Positions 52,290-61,293 of a DNA stretch of 64,000 nucleotides are shown here, piece after piece. This DNA is from AWTP1-13 sp963775835 (lineage in GTDB: Bacteria > Pseudomonadota > Alphaproteobacteria > Rhizobiales > Hyphomicrobiaceae). The notes under the pieces are model-generated. The model was not told where the DNA came from and ran no database searches. It saw nothing but the letters and a program-made list of their open reading frames with translations. The translations under genes and the position numbers were made by a program. The DNA lies in assembly GCA_963775835.1 (NCBI GenBank), contig CAVZKV010000002.1:558001-622000 (forward strand), in the 5' to 3' direction. Each line of letters starts with the position of its first letter. Position 1 is the first letter of the stretch.

Positions 52290-53138
52290 TTAGCCCTGAT
52301 TTTGCCGGCGGGCGATAAAGGCCAGCCGTTCGAACAGATGCACGTCCTGTTCGTTCTTGAGCAGCGCACCGTGTAGCGGTGGGATCAGCTTGCGCGGGTC
52401 GCTCTCGCGCAGCGTCTCGGGACCGATGTCCTCGTTGAGGAGCAACTTGAGCCAGTCGAGCAATTCGGAGGTGGACGGTTTCTTCTTGATCCCCGGCACC
52501 TCGCGCACGTCATAAAACACCTTCAAGGCCTCGGAGACCAGGCGTCCCTTGATGGCGGGGAAATGCACGTCGACGATGGCGCGCATGGTGTCCGCATCGG
52601 GAAACTTGATGTAGTGGAAAAAACAGCGTCGCAGGAAGGCATCCGGCAGCTCTTTCTCGTTGTTGGACGTAATAATAACGATGGGGCGGTGCTTTGCCTT
52701 GATGGTCTCGTGCGTTTCGTAAACATAAAACTCCATGCGATCGAGTTCCTGCAACAGGTCATTGGGGAACTCGATGTCGGCCTTGTCGATCTCATCGATC
52801 AGCAGCACAGGCCGCTCGCCCATGGTGAAGGCCTCCCACAACTTACCCTTGCGAATGTAGTTGCGGATGTCGGCGACGCGCGGGTCGCCGAGCTGGCTAT
52901 CGCGCAGGCGGCTAACCGCGTCATACTCGTAGAGGCCCTGCAACGCCTTGGTCGTTGATTTGATGTGCCACTCAAGGAGCGGGGCCTTGATCGCCTTGGC
53001 GACTTCGATGGCAAGAACCGTCTTGCCGGTGCCGGGCTCGCCCTTGATGAGCAGCGGCCGCTGCAAGGTAATGGCGGCGTTGACCGCGACCTTGAGATCC
53101 TCAGTGGCGATGTAGGTTTTGGTGCCCTGGAACTGCAT
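52290..53138 (-). CDS. MoxR-family AAA+ ATPase
   Basis: Cytosolic AAA+ ATPase of 282 residues. Walker A is GEPGTGKT (residues 34-41), Walker B is VLLIDEIDKAD, sensor 1 is IVIITSNNEKELPDAFLRRC with the Arg finger region. MoxR proteins work as chaperones for metal or protein assembly, often with a VWA-domain partner. No such partner is next to it here; a phosphodiesterase gene is 156 bp downstream. The C-terminal lid region contains KKPSTSELLDWLKLLL. Confidence 0.93.
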   Translation of the reverse strand: MQFQGTKTYIATEDLKVAVNAAITLQRPLLIKGEPGTGKTVLAIEVAKAIKAPLLEWHIKSTTKALQGLYEYDAVSRLRDSQLGDPRVADIRNYIRKGKLWEAFTMGERPVLLIDEIDKADIEFPNDLLQELDRMEFYVYETHETIKAKHRPIVIITSNNEKELPDAFLRRCFFHYIKFPDADTMRAIVDVHFPAIKGRLVSEALKVFYDVREVPGIKKKPSTSELLDWLKLLLNEDIGPETLRESDPRKLIPPLHGALLKNEQDVHLFERLAFIARRQNQG

Positions 53139-53548
53139 TGGTGGCGGACCGCTCCCCGGCTGGCAAAAAGACGCGCGAGCTTAGGGGGTGAGGGGGTGGC
53201 CAGCAAGCGCGCCCGCTGCGGCAAAGGAGAGCGTCCGCTTGGCCTCGGCGGCCGTGGGCCGGCACCGGTTTGTGTTGCCGCCGAAAACAAGATTGGCTGA
53301 GCGTGGATCGGGCTGTGGCGCCGGCCGCAGCGGCCGAGGTCGGGCGCCGGCGACATCGCCTATCAACCTTAACCTTGCTGGCAAGCTCTGAAAATCGAGG
53401 TCTTAAGGGAGAGGCTTCGCCTCGAAGATGGCACGCGCACCGCCGCCCATGCGGCCTTGCCGCGATGGCTCACTCTGTCGTGATTTGGAATGGGGCAAGG
53501 CACGGGGGAAAAATGGCGCCGCGGGGTTCGTAATCGCGTGAGGGCAAC
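53139..53548. other. 410-bp intergenic stretch without a recognised gene
   Basis: No frame with recognisable motif, ribosome binding site or codon character was found. A GC-rich, low-complexity segment at 53180-53350 and a plain region follow. Confidence 0.5.
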
Positions 53549-53824
53549 ATGAAGCGCGAACGACCGGCCGACGATGCCCGGCGCACCGCCATTATCGAGC
53601 GCCTGCGGGGGACACCGACGCTTGAAATTGCCCGCTGCCTCGACCGCAATCATGAGACAATCAAGGGCTATCTCAGCAGTTGCGGCACCACGATCGCTGG
53701 CGCCTACCATTTGAATTCGCTGATCGCCAAAGCGCTTTTCACCGAGCAGGAATTGTTGGATGTCGGCGCCGTCTGGGACGGCCGCAGCTGGGTTGGGCAC
53801 GGTCGCAATCGGTCGACGACCTAG
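53549..53824 (+). CDS. Small putative HTH protein, 91 aa
   Basis: A frame beginning MKRERPADDARRTAIIERLRG contains TLEIARCLDRNHETIKGYL, which looks like a helix-turn-helix segment. The ATG has GAGGGCAAC upstream. It lies alone between two poorly coding stretches. No family match is known to me. It may be a small DNA-binding protein or a chance ORF. Confidence 0.4.
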   Translation: MKRERPADDARRTAIIERLRGTPTLEIARCLDRNHETIKGYLSSCGTTIAGAYHLNSLIAKALFTEQELLDVGAVWDGRSWVGHGRNRSTT

Positions 53825-54041
53825 CCCGGGCTAGCCGCCGGCACCGGCTGGACGTGCCGCTCCGGCTGCCGCCTATCCTCGGCAGCGCGCCGCGCCGTAG
53901 CCAGCCCTCCTCGCAGTGCCCCAAAGCTAGCGCCCCGATCGTTGCTCGCGTGACAGCCACTGCCAGCGCCCGCGACGGCAAGGCCGTTGCGATCGCAAAA
54001 AAGGCCGTCCCATTGCGAGGGGAGGCGCCGGGGGCCAAAGC

Positions 54042-54118
54042 TCGTCAGTGTCCTCCCTCGCCAATGTCCTCCCTCGCCAGTGTCCTCGCCAGTGTCGTCC
54101 CTCGTCAGTGTCGTCTCC
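54042..54118. repeat. About 16-bp tandem repeat, five imperfect copies
   Basis: Units of the type ctcgccagtgtcctcc recur five times with small substitutions and one shortened copy in the gap upstream of dksA. Confidence 0.82.
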
Positions 54119-54486
54119 GAGGATTGGCGCGGGCGAGGCGCCCGAAATGACCGCACCCTCGGTCCAGAGCAATGCACATGCATCCATTTGCGCTATGGGG
54201 CGACGGCTTCGCCCTGGCGCGCGCCGTTCCGGAACCCCGGGGCGGTTACGCCGGGAGGGCGGGGCTGCCAGCCCGCCGAGGGGGTGGCCGCGCGGGCAAA
54301 AGCTCAGGACCTCCGGTCGCACCGCCTCTTCCGATGGGGGTGGGGAGGTGCACGATCGGCGTGCATATTTGCGGCAATGCACCACGGAATAGTGGGAGGG
54401 ACCATGGCCGCAAGGCGCTGACAGGCCGGCCAAAGCCTCGCCATGCCGGCGCGTCAAACATTTGTGTTGCGCCGCACGGCAACTCC

Positions 54487-54514
54487 TTGACTTGAAAAAA
54501 CAGCAAGTTAAATA
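54487..54514 (+). promoter_or_regulatory. Candidate promoter upstream of dksA
   Basis: TTGACT (54487-54492) and an A/T-rich TTAAAT (54508-54513) are 15 bp apart and about 70 bp before the dksA start. The region is conspicuously A/T-rich for this genome. The match is partial. Confidence 0.25.
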
Positions 54515-54584
54515 CGGGCCGCGAAGAGCGCCGGGTCGGCTTCCGGCGCCCAAAGCTAAATAAGCGAGCCGTCGGGAAGCGTGG

Positions 54585-55187
54585 ATGGGCAAGAAAGACC
54601 TTATCGTATCGGCCAAAATGGCCGGCCCCAAACCGCACGCCAAGGCTAAGATGAACGGCCGGTTAAATGGTGCGCTCAATGGCCGTGGCAAGGCGGTCGA
54701 GGGGAAAGCCGCGGCAAAAAAGCAATCGGCCCACAAGCCGCTGCCAAAGCGGTCCAAGCCGCAGGTGAGCGGCATGATTGTTCTCCCAGAAGGCTATCGC
54801 CCTTCTGAGAACGAGCCCTTCATGAACGAACGGCACAAGGCCTATTTCCGCAACAAGCTGGTGGCCTGGAAGGAAGAGATCGTCCGGCAGAATCGGGAAA
54901 CCCTGCAGGTGCTGCACGAGGATTCCGCCCAGCACGCCGACCTCGCGGACCGCGCCACCTCGGAGACCGACCGGGCGCTGGAGCTGCGTGCCCGGGATCG
55001 CCAACGCAAACTGATCGCCAAGATCGATGCTGCGCTTTCCCGCATCGAGGAAGGCACCTATGGGTATTGCGAGGAGACCGGCGAGCCGATCGGGCTGAGG
55101 CGCCTCGATGCCCGACCCATCGCCACCCTGTCGCTGGAAGCGCAGGAGCGCCACGAGCGCCGCGAGAAGGTTTTTCGCGAAGACTGA
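54585..55187 (+). CDS. dksA: DksA/TraR-family RNA polymerase-binding protein
   Basis: A 200-residue transcription factor that binds the RNA polymerase secondary channel and works with ppGpp. The coiled coil lies at about 80-150 (RNKLVAWKEEIVRQNRETL, DRATSETDRALELRARDRQRK) with the DxxDRA-like tip. The finger YGYCEETGEPIGLRRLDARP has one Cys where enteric DksA has four, the type common in Alphaproteobacteria. An unusual 60-residue Lys/Gly/Asn-rich extension precedes MIVLPEGYRPSENEPFMNERH, the normal start of such proteins. Confidence 0.9.
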   Translation: MGKKDLIVSAKMAGPKPHAKAKMNGRLNGALNGRGKAVEGKAAAKKQSAHKPLPKRSKPQVSGMIVLPEGYRPSENEPFMNERHKAYFRNKLVAWKEEIVRQNRETLQVLHEDSAQHADLADRATSETDRALELRARDRQRKLIAKIDAALSRIEEGTYGYCEETGEPIGLRRLDARPIATLSLEAQERHERREKVFRED

Positions 55188-55198
55188 GCGCTGAAGGC

Positions 55199-55218
55199 CG
55201 CCGCCGGCATTGGCGGCG
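55199..55218 (+). terminator. GC hairpin after dksA
   Basis: A 7-bp all-GC stem (cgccgcc / ggcggcg) with a six-base loop begins 12 bp after the dksA stop. A T tract is missing, so termination activity is uncertain. Confidence 0.35.
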
Positions 55219-55237
55219 CCCGCGGGACGTCGTCAGC

Positions 55238-55263
55238 CGTTCGATTTGACCGTTCGATTTGAC
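55238..55263. repeat. 13-bp tandem duplication
   Basis: Two perfect adjacent copies of cgttcgatttgac lie in the convergent gap between dksA and the MscS gene. Confidence 0.85.
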
Positions 55264-55300
55264 GTTTTGCCCGGCCGACTGGCGCCTCCCCCGCGGGGCT

Positions 55301-57877
55301 TCAGTCGCCCGTGCTGGTGACGCGGTTGCCGTTGCTGTGCTCGCCTGGGGATGGGTCGGCGACCTCAGCCGCGTCCTTGCCGGTTCGCTGCGCCCGGGCA
55401 AGCTGCGCCAGCTCCCGCCGCAGACCCTCCAGATCGCGCAGGTTGACGTCGAGCTGATTGAAGGGGATCTCGATATTGGCGGCGCGCAGGGCCTTGAAGA
55501 TGGCGGTGCGGAGCGCCGACTGCACCGCCACGGCCTTGCTGATCTCCGGCAGGGAGACGCGCAAATCGAACATCAGCGCGCTGTCGCCGAAATTCTCAAA
55601 TACCGCGCTCGGCTCCGGAAAGCGCAGCACATCCGGGTGGTCGAGCGCACATGTGCGCAAAATGGCGATCACCTGTTCGGGATCGGCGGCATAAGACACG
55701 CCGACCTTGACGCTCACTGCCACCAGTGAGTTGCGATGCGTCCAGTTCAGCACGCGTCCGGTGATCAGCTCCGAATTGGGAACGATCAGGCTGGCGCGAT
55801 CGAAGGTCTCGATTTCGGTGGCACGCACCGAGATGCGGCGTACCAACCCCTGCTGGTCGCCGACCACGATCCTGTCGCCGACCTTGATTGGTCGCTCGAT
55901 CAGCAAAATGAGGCCCGAGACAAAATTGTTGACGATCGACTGCAGGCCGAAGCCGATGCCGACCGAGAGGGCGCCGGCGACGATGGCGAGATTGGTGATA
56001 TCGAAGCCGGCATAGGACAGGGCCAGCAGGGCGGCAAAGGCGATGCAGGCATAGCCGACCACGGTGTCGATGGAATTGACGATGCCCGGATCCATCCGCG
56101 TCTGCTGCAAGGCCTTTTCGCGCAGCCAGCGCTGAAACAGCCGGGTGGCAAACAGCAGGGCAATGAACAGGATGATGCCGAGCAGGATGCGAGCCAGCGA
56201 AATGCGGAACTGGCCGACCTCCATGCCGAACAGGATCGAGGTGAACCAGTCGCGGATGTCGGCACCGGAGAAGCCCCATTGCAGCATCAGCAGGGGAATG
56301 CCGGCGATGACGACCGCGAGCGTCAGCGCCAGCTCGGTCAGGCGGGCGAGTTGATTGCGGCGCGGACCATCGAGGCCGAAACGGCTCTCGAGCATTTCAC
56401 CCACCGGAAAACTGCGTTGCGGTGGCTCGCGCGTCACCGCCCGGATCGCAAGATAGGCAAGCCAACCCACCACGACGACGATGCCGGTGAGGACGAGCTG
56501 CTGGGCGAGGAAACGGGCGAGTGCGACGTAGCCGGCGAGCGCCGTGGCAATGATGCCGATGGCGATGGCCCAAAGCGGGAGTTTCAACAGCCGCGGGTAG
56601 TGCCGCGAGACCGTCGCCGCCCCGTCTTGGGGGGCAAACGGCGTCAACAGAACGCCGATCAGCAGGGCGGCGAAGGCCGTGCTTGATGCGAAGGATTGCA
56701 CCACGCTGAGCGTCAGCGGTACGAAGAAAGCGCGGCTGATCTCGGTCAAGGCCACGTCGATGGCATAGACCGCCGCCATGCCGATCAGCAGGCGTGCAAT
56801 TCGCCGTGCCGAAGTGTTGCAGAGCGCCACCAGGCGCCAGTCAGGCTCGCTCGGCGCCAACACACCGGTGATCAGCGCCGAGACGGCGGAGAAGACGACG
56901 ATGGCCTTGAGAACGGCGGCCCCCGCACGCACCCACGGCGGATAGAGGAGCCCAAGCGCGTCGAGCCCGCCATAGAGCAGCATCGCCGCGGCGACCGCGG
57001 CGAGCGCCTGCAGGGGAGCGACCCAGGCGACCGCCTTGGCCCGCTCGAAAAATGACGGCGCCGGGTTCTCCGGGCCGATCACCCGGCGGCCGGTGAGCCG
57101 GGTGGTAAGGCGCCACAAGACGATGAACAGCAACACCACGGCAACGAACAACAGCGAGAGCTGCAGCCGCTTTTGTTCCGCCCAGTGCAGCCAGTCTTCC
57201 GCCAGGTAGTTGAAGCGGTGGATCACCCCGGGGGCTTCATTGAACAGGTCGCGCCACAGCCCGGGCAACAACGGGCTCGGCAGGCGCTCCATCAGGTTCT
57301 TGGTGAAAATGGCATGGCGCATCACCGTGATGCGTTCGATCAACTGACGCGCCCTGACCCAGGTGAGCTCGGTCGACTTGATGGCGCCGTCCAGTAGCGA
57401 GGCAAGCGCGGTGAGGCGCGCCCGCTCGGCGGCGATCGCGGGAGATTCGGCCGGTCCGTCCTTGGCCGGCGGCGGGCCGAGCTTCTCGATCTGCGTGCGC
57501 ACCAGGGCCAATTCGGGCCGCAACGCCTCGGCCGTCTGGGAGGCATCCCCCAGGATGCCCTCAACGTTGACGCGCAGCGTGCTGAGATCCTCCTCGACGT
57601 TGTTGAGGTGCTGCAGCGCCTTTTCGGCCCCGTCGAGCGAACTCGTGATGCGCGCGAGCGCATCGGCCAGGTTCTTGGGCAGCGCCACCTGCTCGCCGGC
57701 CGGGCTCTGCCCTGCCGGTGCGGCCGCTTCACCCGGGCGCGGCGTGGTCGAAGGCTGTGCCGTGGGCGACGGCGGCGCCGGTTGCGGGACGGCAGAGGTA
57801 CACAACCCCCAGCACGTCGCTAACACTAGCCCGGCAAGCAGGCACCACTGATGGAGCCGACGGTATTGCACGCTCAC
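55301..57877 (-). CDS. Large MscS-type mechanosensitive channel with DUF3772 domain
   Basis: An 858-residue envelope protein. A signal-like segment (LLAGLVLATCWGLC) is followed by a Pro/Ser linker, a periplasmic coiled-coil region (DUF3772, about 65-205), many helices between about 240 and 600, and the MscS pore/beta domain: SIGIGFGLQSIVNNFVSGLILLIERPIKVGDRIVVGDQQGLVRRISVRATEIETFD. The C-terminal domain ends with NIEIPFNQLDVNLRDL. It protects against osmotic stress. The start is GTG at 57877, overlapping the TGA of the upstream gene as GTGA, so translation is coupled. Confidence 0.93.
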   Translation of the reverse strand: MSVQYRRLHQWCLLAGLVLATCWGLCTSAVPQPAPPSPTAQPSTTPRPGEAAAPAGQSPAGEQVALPKNLADALARITSSLDGAEKALQHLNNVEEDLSTLRVNVEGILGDASQTAEALRPELALVRTQIEKLGPPPAKDGPAESPAIAAERARLTALASLLDGAIKSTELTWVRARQLIERITVMRHAIFTKNLMERLPSPLLPGLWRDLFNEAPGVIHRFNYLAEDWLHWAEQKRLQLSLLFVAVVLLFIVLWRLTTRLTGRRVIGPENPAPSFFERAKAVAWVAPLQALAAVAAAMLLYGGLDALGLLYPPWVRAGAAVLKAIVVFSAVSALITGVLAPSEPDWRLVALCNTSARRIARLLIGMAAVYAIDVALTEISRAFFVPLTLSVVQSFASSTAFAALLIGVLLTPFAPQDGAATVSRHYPRLLKLPLWAIAIGIIATALAGYVALARFLAQQLVLTGIVVVVGWLAYLAIRAVTREPPQRSFPVGEMLESRFGLDGPRRNQLARLTELALTLAVVIAGIPLLMLQWGFSGADIRDWFTSILFGMEVGQFRISLARILLGIILFIALLFATRLFQRWLREKALQQTRMDPGIVNSIDTVVGYACIAFAALLALSYAGFDITNLAIVAGALSVGIGFGLQSIVNNFVSGLILLIERPIKVGDRIVVGDQQGLVRRISVRATEIETFDRASLIVPNSELITGRVLNWTHRNSLVAVSVKVGVSYAADPEQVIAILRTCALDHPDVLRFPEPSAVFENFGDSALMFDLRVSLPEISKAVAVQSALRTAIFKALRAANIEIPFNQLDVNLRDLEGLRRELAQLARAQRTGKDAAEVADPSPGEHSNGNRVTSTGD

Positions 57878-58245
57878 TCGTTGACGGCCTGTCCGAAGGT
57901 GCGCGGTTGGCGCGTGAAGACGGGCGGGGACGCGGCTTGCGCCGGCGCCTCGCCGACCGCCGGTTCGGGTTTGGCGACAGCAATTCCGGTCTCGATCACG
58001 ACATCCACCGGCCCGCCGGTCATGATCAAATGCTCAACGTCATCGCGGCGCACCAGCACGAGCTTGCGGCGGCTGTCAAGAGTGGCCTGTTCGGAAATGG
58101 CAAGCCGCGGCTCGGGTCGCGGCGCAAACCAAGTGCCGAGATTGAGGCCGATACTGGCATCTCCCGTGACATAGGCACGATAACCCCACAGGCCGGCCGC
58201 GACCGCGGCCGCAATGAGTAATAACGGAAAGAGCCACGTCATCAT
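57874..58245 (-). CDS. FliO-like small membrane protein
   Basis: A 123-residue protein with one N-terminal helix (WLFPLLLIAAAVAAGLWGY) and a cytoplasmic SH3-like piece RRKLVLVRRDDVEHLIMTGGPVDVVIE that matches the core of the FliO/MopB flagellar protein family. A Pro/Ala tail follows. No flagellar gene adjoins. Its stop overlaps the GTG of the MscS gene, so the two are coupled. It may be a stand-alone member that aids the channel or has a different role. Confidence 0.72.
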   Translation of the reverse strand: MMTWLFPLLLIAAAVAAGLWGYRAYVTGDASIGLNLGTWFAPRPEPRLAISEQATLDSRRKLVLVRRDDVEHLIMTGGPVDVVIETGIAVAKPEPAVGEAPAQAASPPVFTRQPRTFGQAVNE

Positions 58246-58625
58246 CGCTTAAGGCCTCATGCAAGCGCCGCATCATCAGTGGGGCCACCCCCAGAGTGGC
58301 TAAATTGTCGAGTGGCTAAATTGACAACCTCGATCCTAAAAGTGCTCCCACTCGCCCTCATCACGTTTCCCCGCGCCAAGTCTCTCCCGGCGCCAAGTCG
58401 CTCTCTGCGCTCTCTCACCCTCGCTCTGCTTCCCTCGCTCAGCGCCCTCGCTCTGAGCCAAATCTCCCTGCGCCCGTGGGCAGCACCCGTAAGCGGCAGG
58501 CGCGAATGCGCGCGTCGTTCATGGCATCTTAACCTGAATGATTGCTTTCTTGAAGGCGGAGCCTGGGCATTACACGCTGTCGGTGTGGGCCTGCTCGAGG
58601 GATCAACAACCGTCTGGTTTGGTGT
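58246..58625. other. 380-bp divergent region before cckA
   Basis: The stretch separates the FliO-like/MscS pair from cckA and should carry promoters for both. It contains a 16-bp duplication (58294-58325) and, at 58355-58455, a CT-rich low-complexity run of ctcgctct-type units. No ORF with character was found. Confidence 0.55.
58294..58325. repeat. 16-bp tandem duplication
   Basis: gagtggctaaattgtc is followed directly by gagtggctaaattgac (one mismatch). It lies upstream of both divergent genes. Confidence 0.8.
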
Positions 58626-61244
58626 ATGCGTCCAGAACTGAGCCCGGGTCCGGCCATCTCCATGGCCCTGGTGGAGAGCTTGCGGGCACTTCGCCTGCTG
58701 CTCCCGCAGAATCAGCTAAAAGACGACAGCATGCCAGAGATCGAGGTAGGCCAGACCTCTTCGGCCGATACAACCATTGCGCGCGTGCACGGATTGGGCG
58801 GCGCATTTTCCCTGCTGGGGATGATGCTGGCCGGAGCCCTCGTCCTCGTGCTGCTGACCAATAGCATGGCCGAGCCCATGGTGGTCGGCTTGCTGGCGCT
58901 GTTGGCGGTGGCCGGCGTGTTCTTGGTGTTCGGCCTGCTTTCCGGGTTCCTGCGCCTGGGTGATCGGGCCGTCGAGGCCGACATGATCAGGGCGGTCGCC
59001 GAGGGCTTGGACAGCGCGCTGCAGATCGTCAACGCGCAAGGCAGCGTGCTTTATCGCAATCGTGCTCTTGAGCGTCTTACCGGCCGACGCTCCGGCCGCC
59101 ATGCCAGCCTGGAAGAATTGTTTGCCGGCGCACCCGATGCGGCGCAGGCCTACTTCCGGCTCAGCCGTGCGGCTGAGCGCTTGGAAGGACGCCAAGAGGA
59201 GATCTACGTGCATCCGGGTCTGCTCGGGGGGCGCACCGGCCGTTGGCTCAATGTCTCCGTTCGCCCCTTTCCGGATACCGCAGCCGGCAAATTGCGCCGC
59301 CGGCTCACGCTTTGGCAGATCGACGATGTCACGCGCGAGCGCATGCGCGAAAGCGAGACGGTCAGCGGGCTCGAATCGACGCTTGCCTTCTATGACGGGC
59401 TGCCCCAGGGTCTGCTGGCGGTGCTGCCGGATGGGCGGCTGGCGCATCTCAATGCCACGCTGGCGCAGTGGCTGAATTTAAGCCCCGATGCCGGGCGTCC
59501 GCTGACCCTGCGCGACATCGTTTCGCCCGACGGCGCGGCACTGATCCAAGCTTCGGGGCGCACCGGCAACGGCCGCACGAGCCGGTTCGATCTCGATCTC
59601 TTGCGCGAGGACGGGCGCCGGTTCCCGGCCCACCTGATCTGCCGCGCCCATGGCGCCAAGGGCGCCGTGGCGGTGCTCGTGCTCGACCGCAGTACAGAGC
59701 CGGCGGGTGTTGCCGATAGCGAACGACAACTGGTGCGGTTCCTGCATTCGGCCCCGTTTGGCATGGCCACGGTCGACGCTGAAGGCGCCATCCTCAATGC
59801 CAATCCCGCCTTCATGCGCATGTTCAGCCTGGATGATCGCGGCCTGCCCACCGGCATTGCCGATCTCGGCGGCAACGGCGGCGAAGACGTCAGGCGCGAG
59901 CTGCGCAAGGCCGTGCGGCGCGCGGTCTCCGGGCGTGCCGCCGCCGGGCCGATCGAGATCAGTTTCGGCACCGAGCGGGAGCTGGTGCGGCGCGTCTACG
60001 TCAGCGCCTTGAGCTCGGACGCGCGCGAGCGCGACGGCGCCATTCTGTATGCCGTTGATGCCACCGAGCAAAAGGCGCTGGAACTCAAGTTTGCGCAAAG
60101 TCACAAGATGGAGGCGGTGGGTCAGCTCGCCGGCGGGGTCGCGCACGATTTCAATAACGTGCTGACCGCCATCATCGGCTTCTCCGATCTGTTGCTGCAG
60201 ACGCACCGGCCAACCGATCCGGCCTACCGCGATATCATGAATATTAAGAGCAGCGCCCATCGGGCGGCGGGCCTGGTGCAGCAGCTGCTCGCCTTTTCGC
60301 GCCGGCAGACGCTGCAGGCGGAGGTCTTGGAGCTCGGCGAAACCCTCACCGATCTTGCGCCACTGCTCAACCGGGCCTTGGGCGAGAAGATCGAGCTCAA
60401 AATCCTGCCTGGGCGCGACCTCTGGTACATCAAGGCGGACAAGACGCAATTCGTGCAGGTCATCATCAACCTAGCGGTCAATGCCAAGGACGCCATGCCG
60501 GGCGGTGGCTCGCTCGTGATCCGCACACGCAACATGTCGGAGCGCGAGAGCCTGAAATTGGCGGAACTCGGCGTGGCCGCCGGCGAGTACGTTGCCATCG
60601 AAGTGGAGGATACCGGGGTCGGCATCGAGCCCGAGATCCTGGGCAAGATCTTCGAGCCGTTCTTCACCACCAAGGACGTCGGCAAGGGCACCGGCCTCGG
60701 CCTCTCCACCGTCTACGGCATCGTCAAACAAACCGGCGGCTACGTCTTCGCCGAGAGCGAGCTCGGCCGCGGCACCATCTTTAGGGTCTACCTGCCTCGC
60801 TACATCGTCGAAAGCGAGGAGGAGCTCGCCAACCATCGCGCCGACAAGAAACGGGAGAGCACCAGGGACCTGACCGGCACCGGGCGTGTGCTGTTGGTGG
60901 AGGACGAGGACATCGTGCGCAGCTTTGCCGCCCGCGCCCTGGCGCGCCAAGGCTACGAGGTGCTCGAGGCCGCGACCGGCATTGAGGCGCTCGAGGTAAT
61001 GGAGCGCGAGGGGGGCCGCGTCGACATCGTCGTCAGCGATGTGATCATGCCCGAGATGGACGGGCCCAGCATGCTCAAGGAGTTGCGCAAGACCCGGCCC
61101 GACCTCAAGATCATCTTCGTGTCCGGCTATCCCGACGACGCCTTCAAGAAAAGCCTGGATGAAAACGAGGAGTATGCCTTCCTGCCCAAACCCTTCACGC
61201 TGCCGCAACTCGCCGCCAAAGTGAAGGAGCAGCTGGGTCGCTAG
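58626..61244 (+). CDS. cckA: CckA-type hybrid histidine kinase
   Basis: Cell-cycle hybrid kinase of 872 residues that phosphorylates CtrA and CpdR through ChpT in Alphaproteobacteria. Two membrane helices lie at about 58-105 (LLGMMLAGALVLVLL, VVGLLALLAVAGVFLVFGLL). PAS-like domains occupy about 120-490. The H box is GGVAHDFNNVLTAIIGFSDLL with His at about residue 507. The HATPase has NLAVNAKDAM, GVGIEPEILGKIFEPFFTTK and GTGLGLSTVYG. The receiver has Asp at about 805 in VVSDVIMPEMDG and ends FLPKPFTLPQLAAKVKEQL, very CckA-like. The start could be 58731 (MPEIEVG); neither site has a good ribosome binding site. Confidence 0.93.
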   Translation: MRPELSPGPAISMALVESLRALRLLLPQNQLKDDSMPEIEVGQTSSADTTIARVHGLGGAFSLLGMMLAGALVLVLLTNSMAEPMVVGLLALLAVAGVFLVFGLLSGFLRLGDRAVEADMIRAVAEGLDSALQIVNAQGSVLYRNRALERLTGRRSGRHASLEELFAGAPDAAQAYFRLSRAAERLEGRQEEIYVHPGLLGGRTGRWLNVSVRPFPDTAAGKLRRRLTLWQIDDVTRERMRESETVSGLESTLAFYDGLPQGLLAVLPDGRLAHLNATLAQWLNLSPDAGRPLTLRDIVSPDGAALIQASGRTGNGRTSRFDLDLLREDGRRFPAHLICRAHGAKGAVAVLVLDRSTEPAGVADSERQLVRFLHSAPFGMATVDAEGAILNANPAFMRMFSLDDRGLPTGIADLGGNGGEDVRRELRKAVRRAVSGRAAAGPIEISFGTERELVRRVYVSALSSDARERDGAILYAVDATEQKALELKFAQSHKMEAVGQLAGGVAHDFNNVLTAIIGFSDLLLQTHRPTDPAYRDIMNIKSSAHRAAGLVQQLLAFSRRQTLQAEVLELGETLTDLAPLLNRALGEKIELKILPGRDLWYIKADKTQFVQVIINLAVNAKDAMPGGGSLVIRTRNMSERESLKLAELGVAAGEYVAIEVEDTGVGIEPEILGKIFEPFFTTKDVGKGTGLGLSTVYGIVKQTGGYVFAESELGRGTIFRVYLPRYIVESEEELANHRADKKRESTRDLTGTGRVLLVEDEDIVRSFAARALARQGYEVLEAATGIEALEVMEREGGRVDIVVSDVIMPEMDGPSMLKELRKTRPDLKIIFVSGYPDDAFKKSLDENEEYAFLPKPFTLPQLAAKVKEQLGR

Positions 61245-61270
61245 GCGCGCGTGCCCTTGGGCGAGCGTGT

Positions 61271-61287
61271 GCCGGGCCTTTGCCGGC
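61271..61287. terminator. Small hairpin between cckA and the caspase gene
   Basis: A 5-bp stem (gccgg / ccggc) with a seven-base loop lies between the convergent stops. It is too short for confident assignment. Confidence 0.2.
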
Positions 61288-61293
61288 CGCCTC

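Larger units (their letters stand above)
53825..54584. other. 760-bp intergenic region with minisatellite and a candidate promoter
   Basis: This is the longest stretch without a supported gene. Several ORFs on either strand have no family character. It includes a 16-bp minisatellite at 54042-54118 and a promoter-like pair before dksA. No RNA gene was recognised, though a small RNA cannot be excluded. Confidence 0.5.

Noticed and set aside
54172..54495. 107-codon ORF in the gap before dksA
   Set aside because: Low-complexity Gly/Pro/Arg composition and no ribosome binding site.
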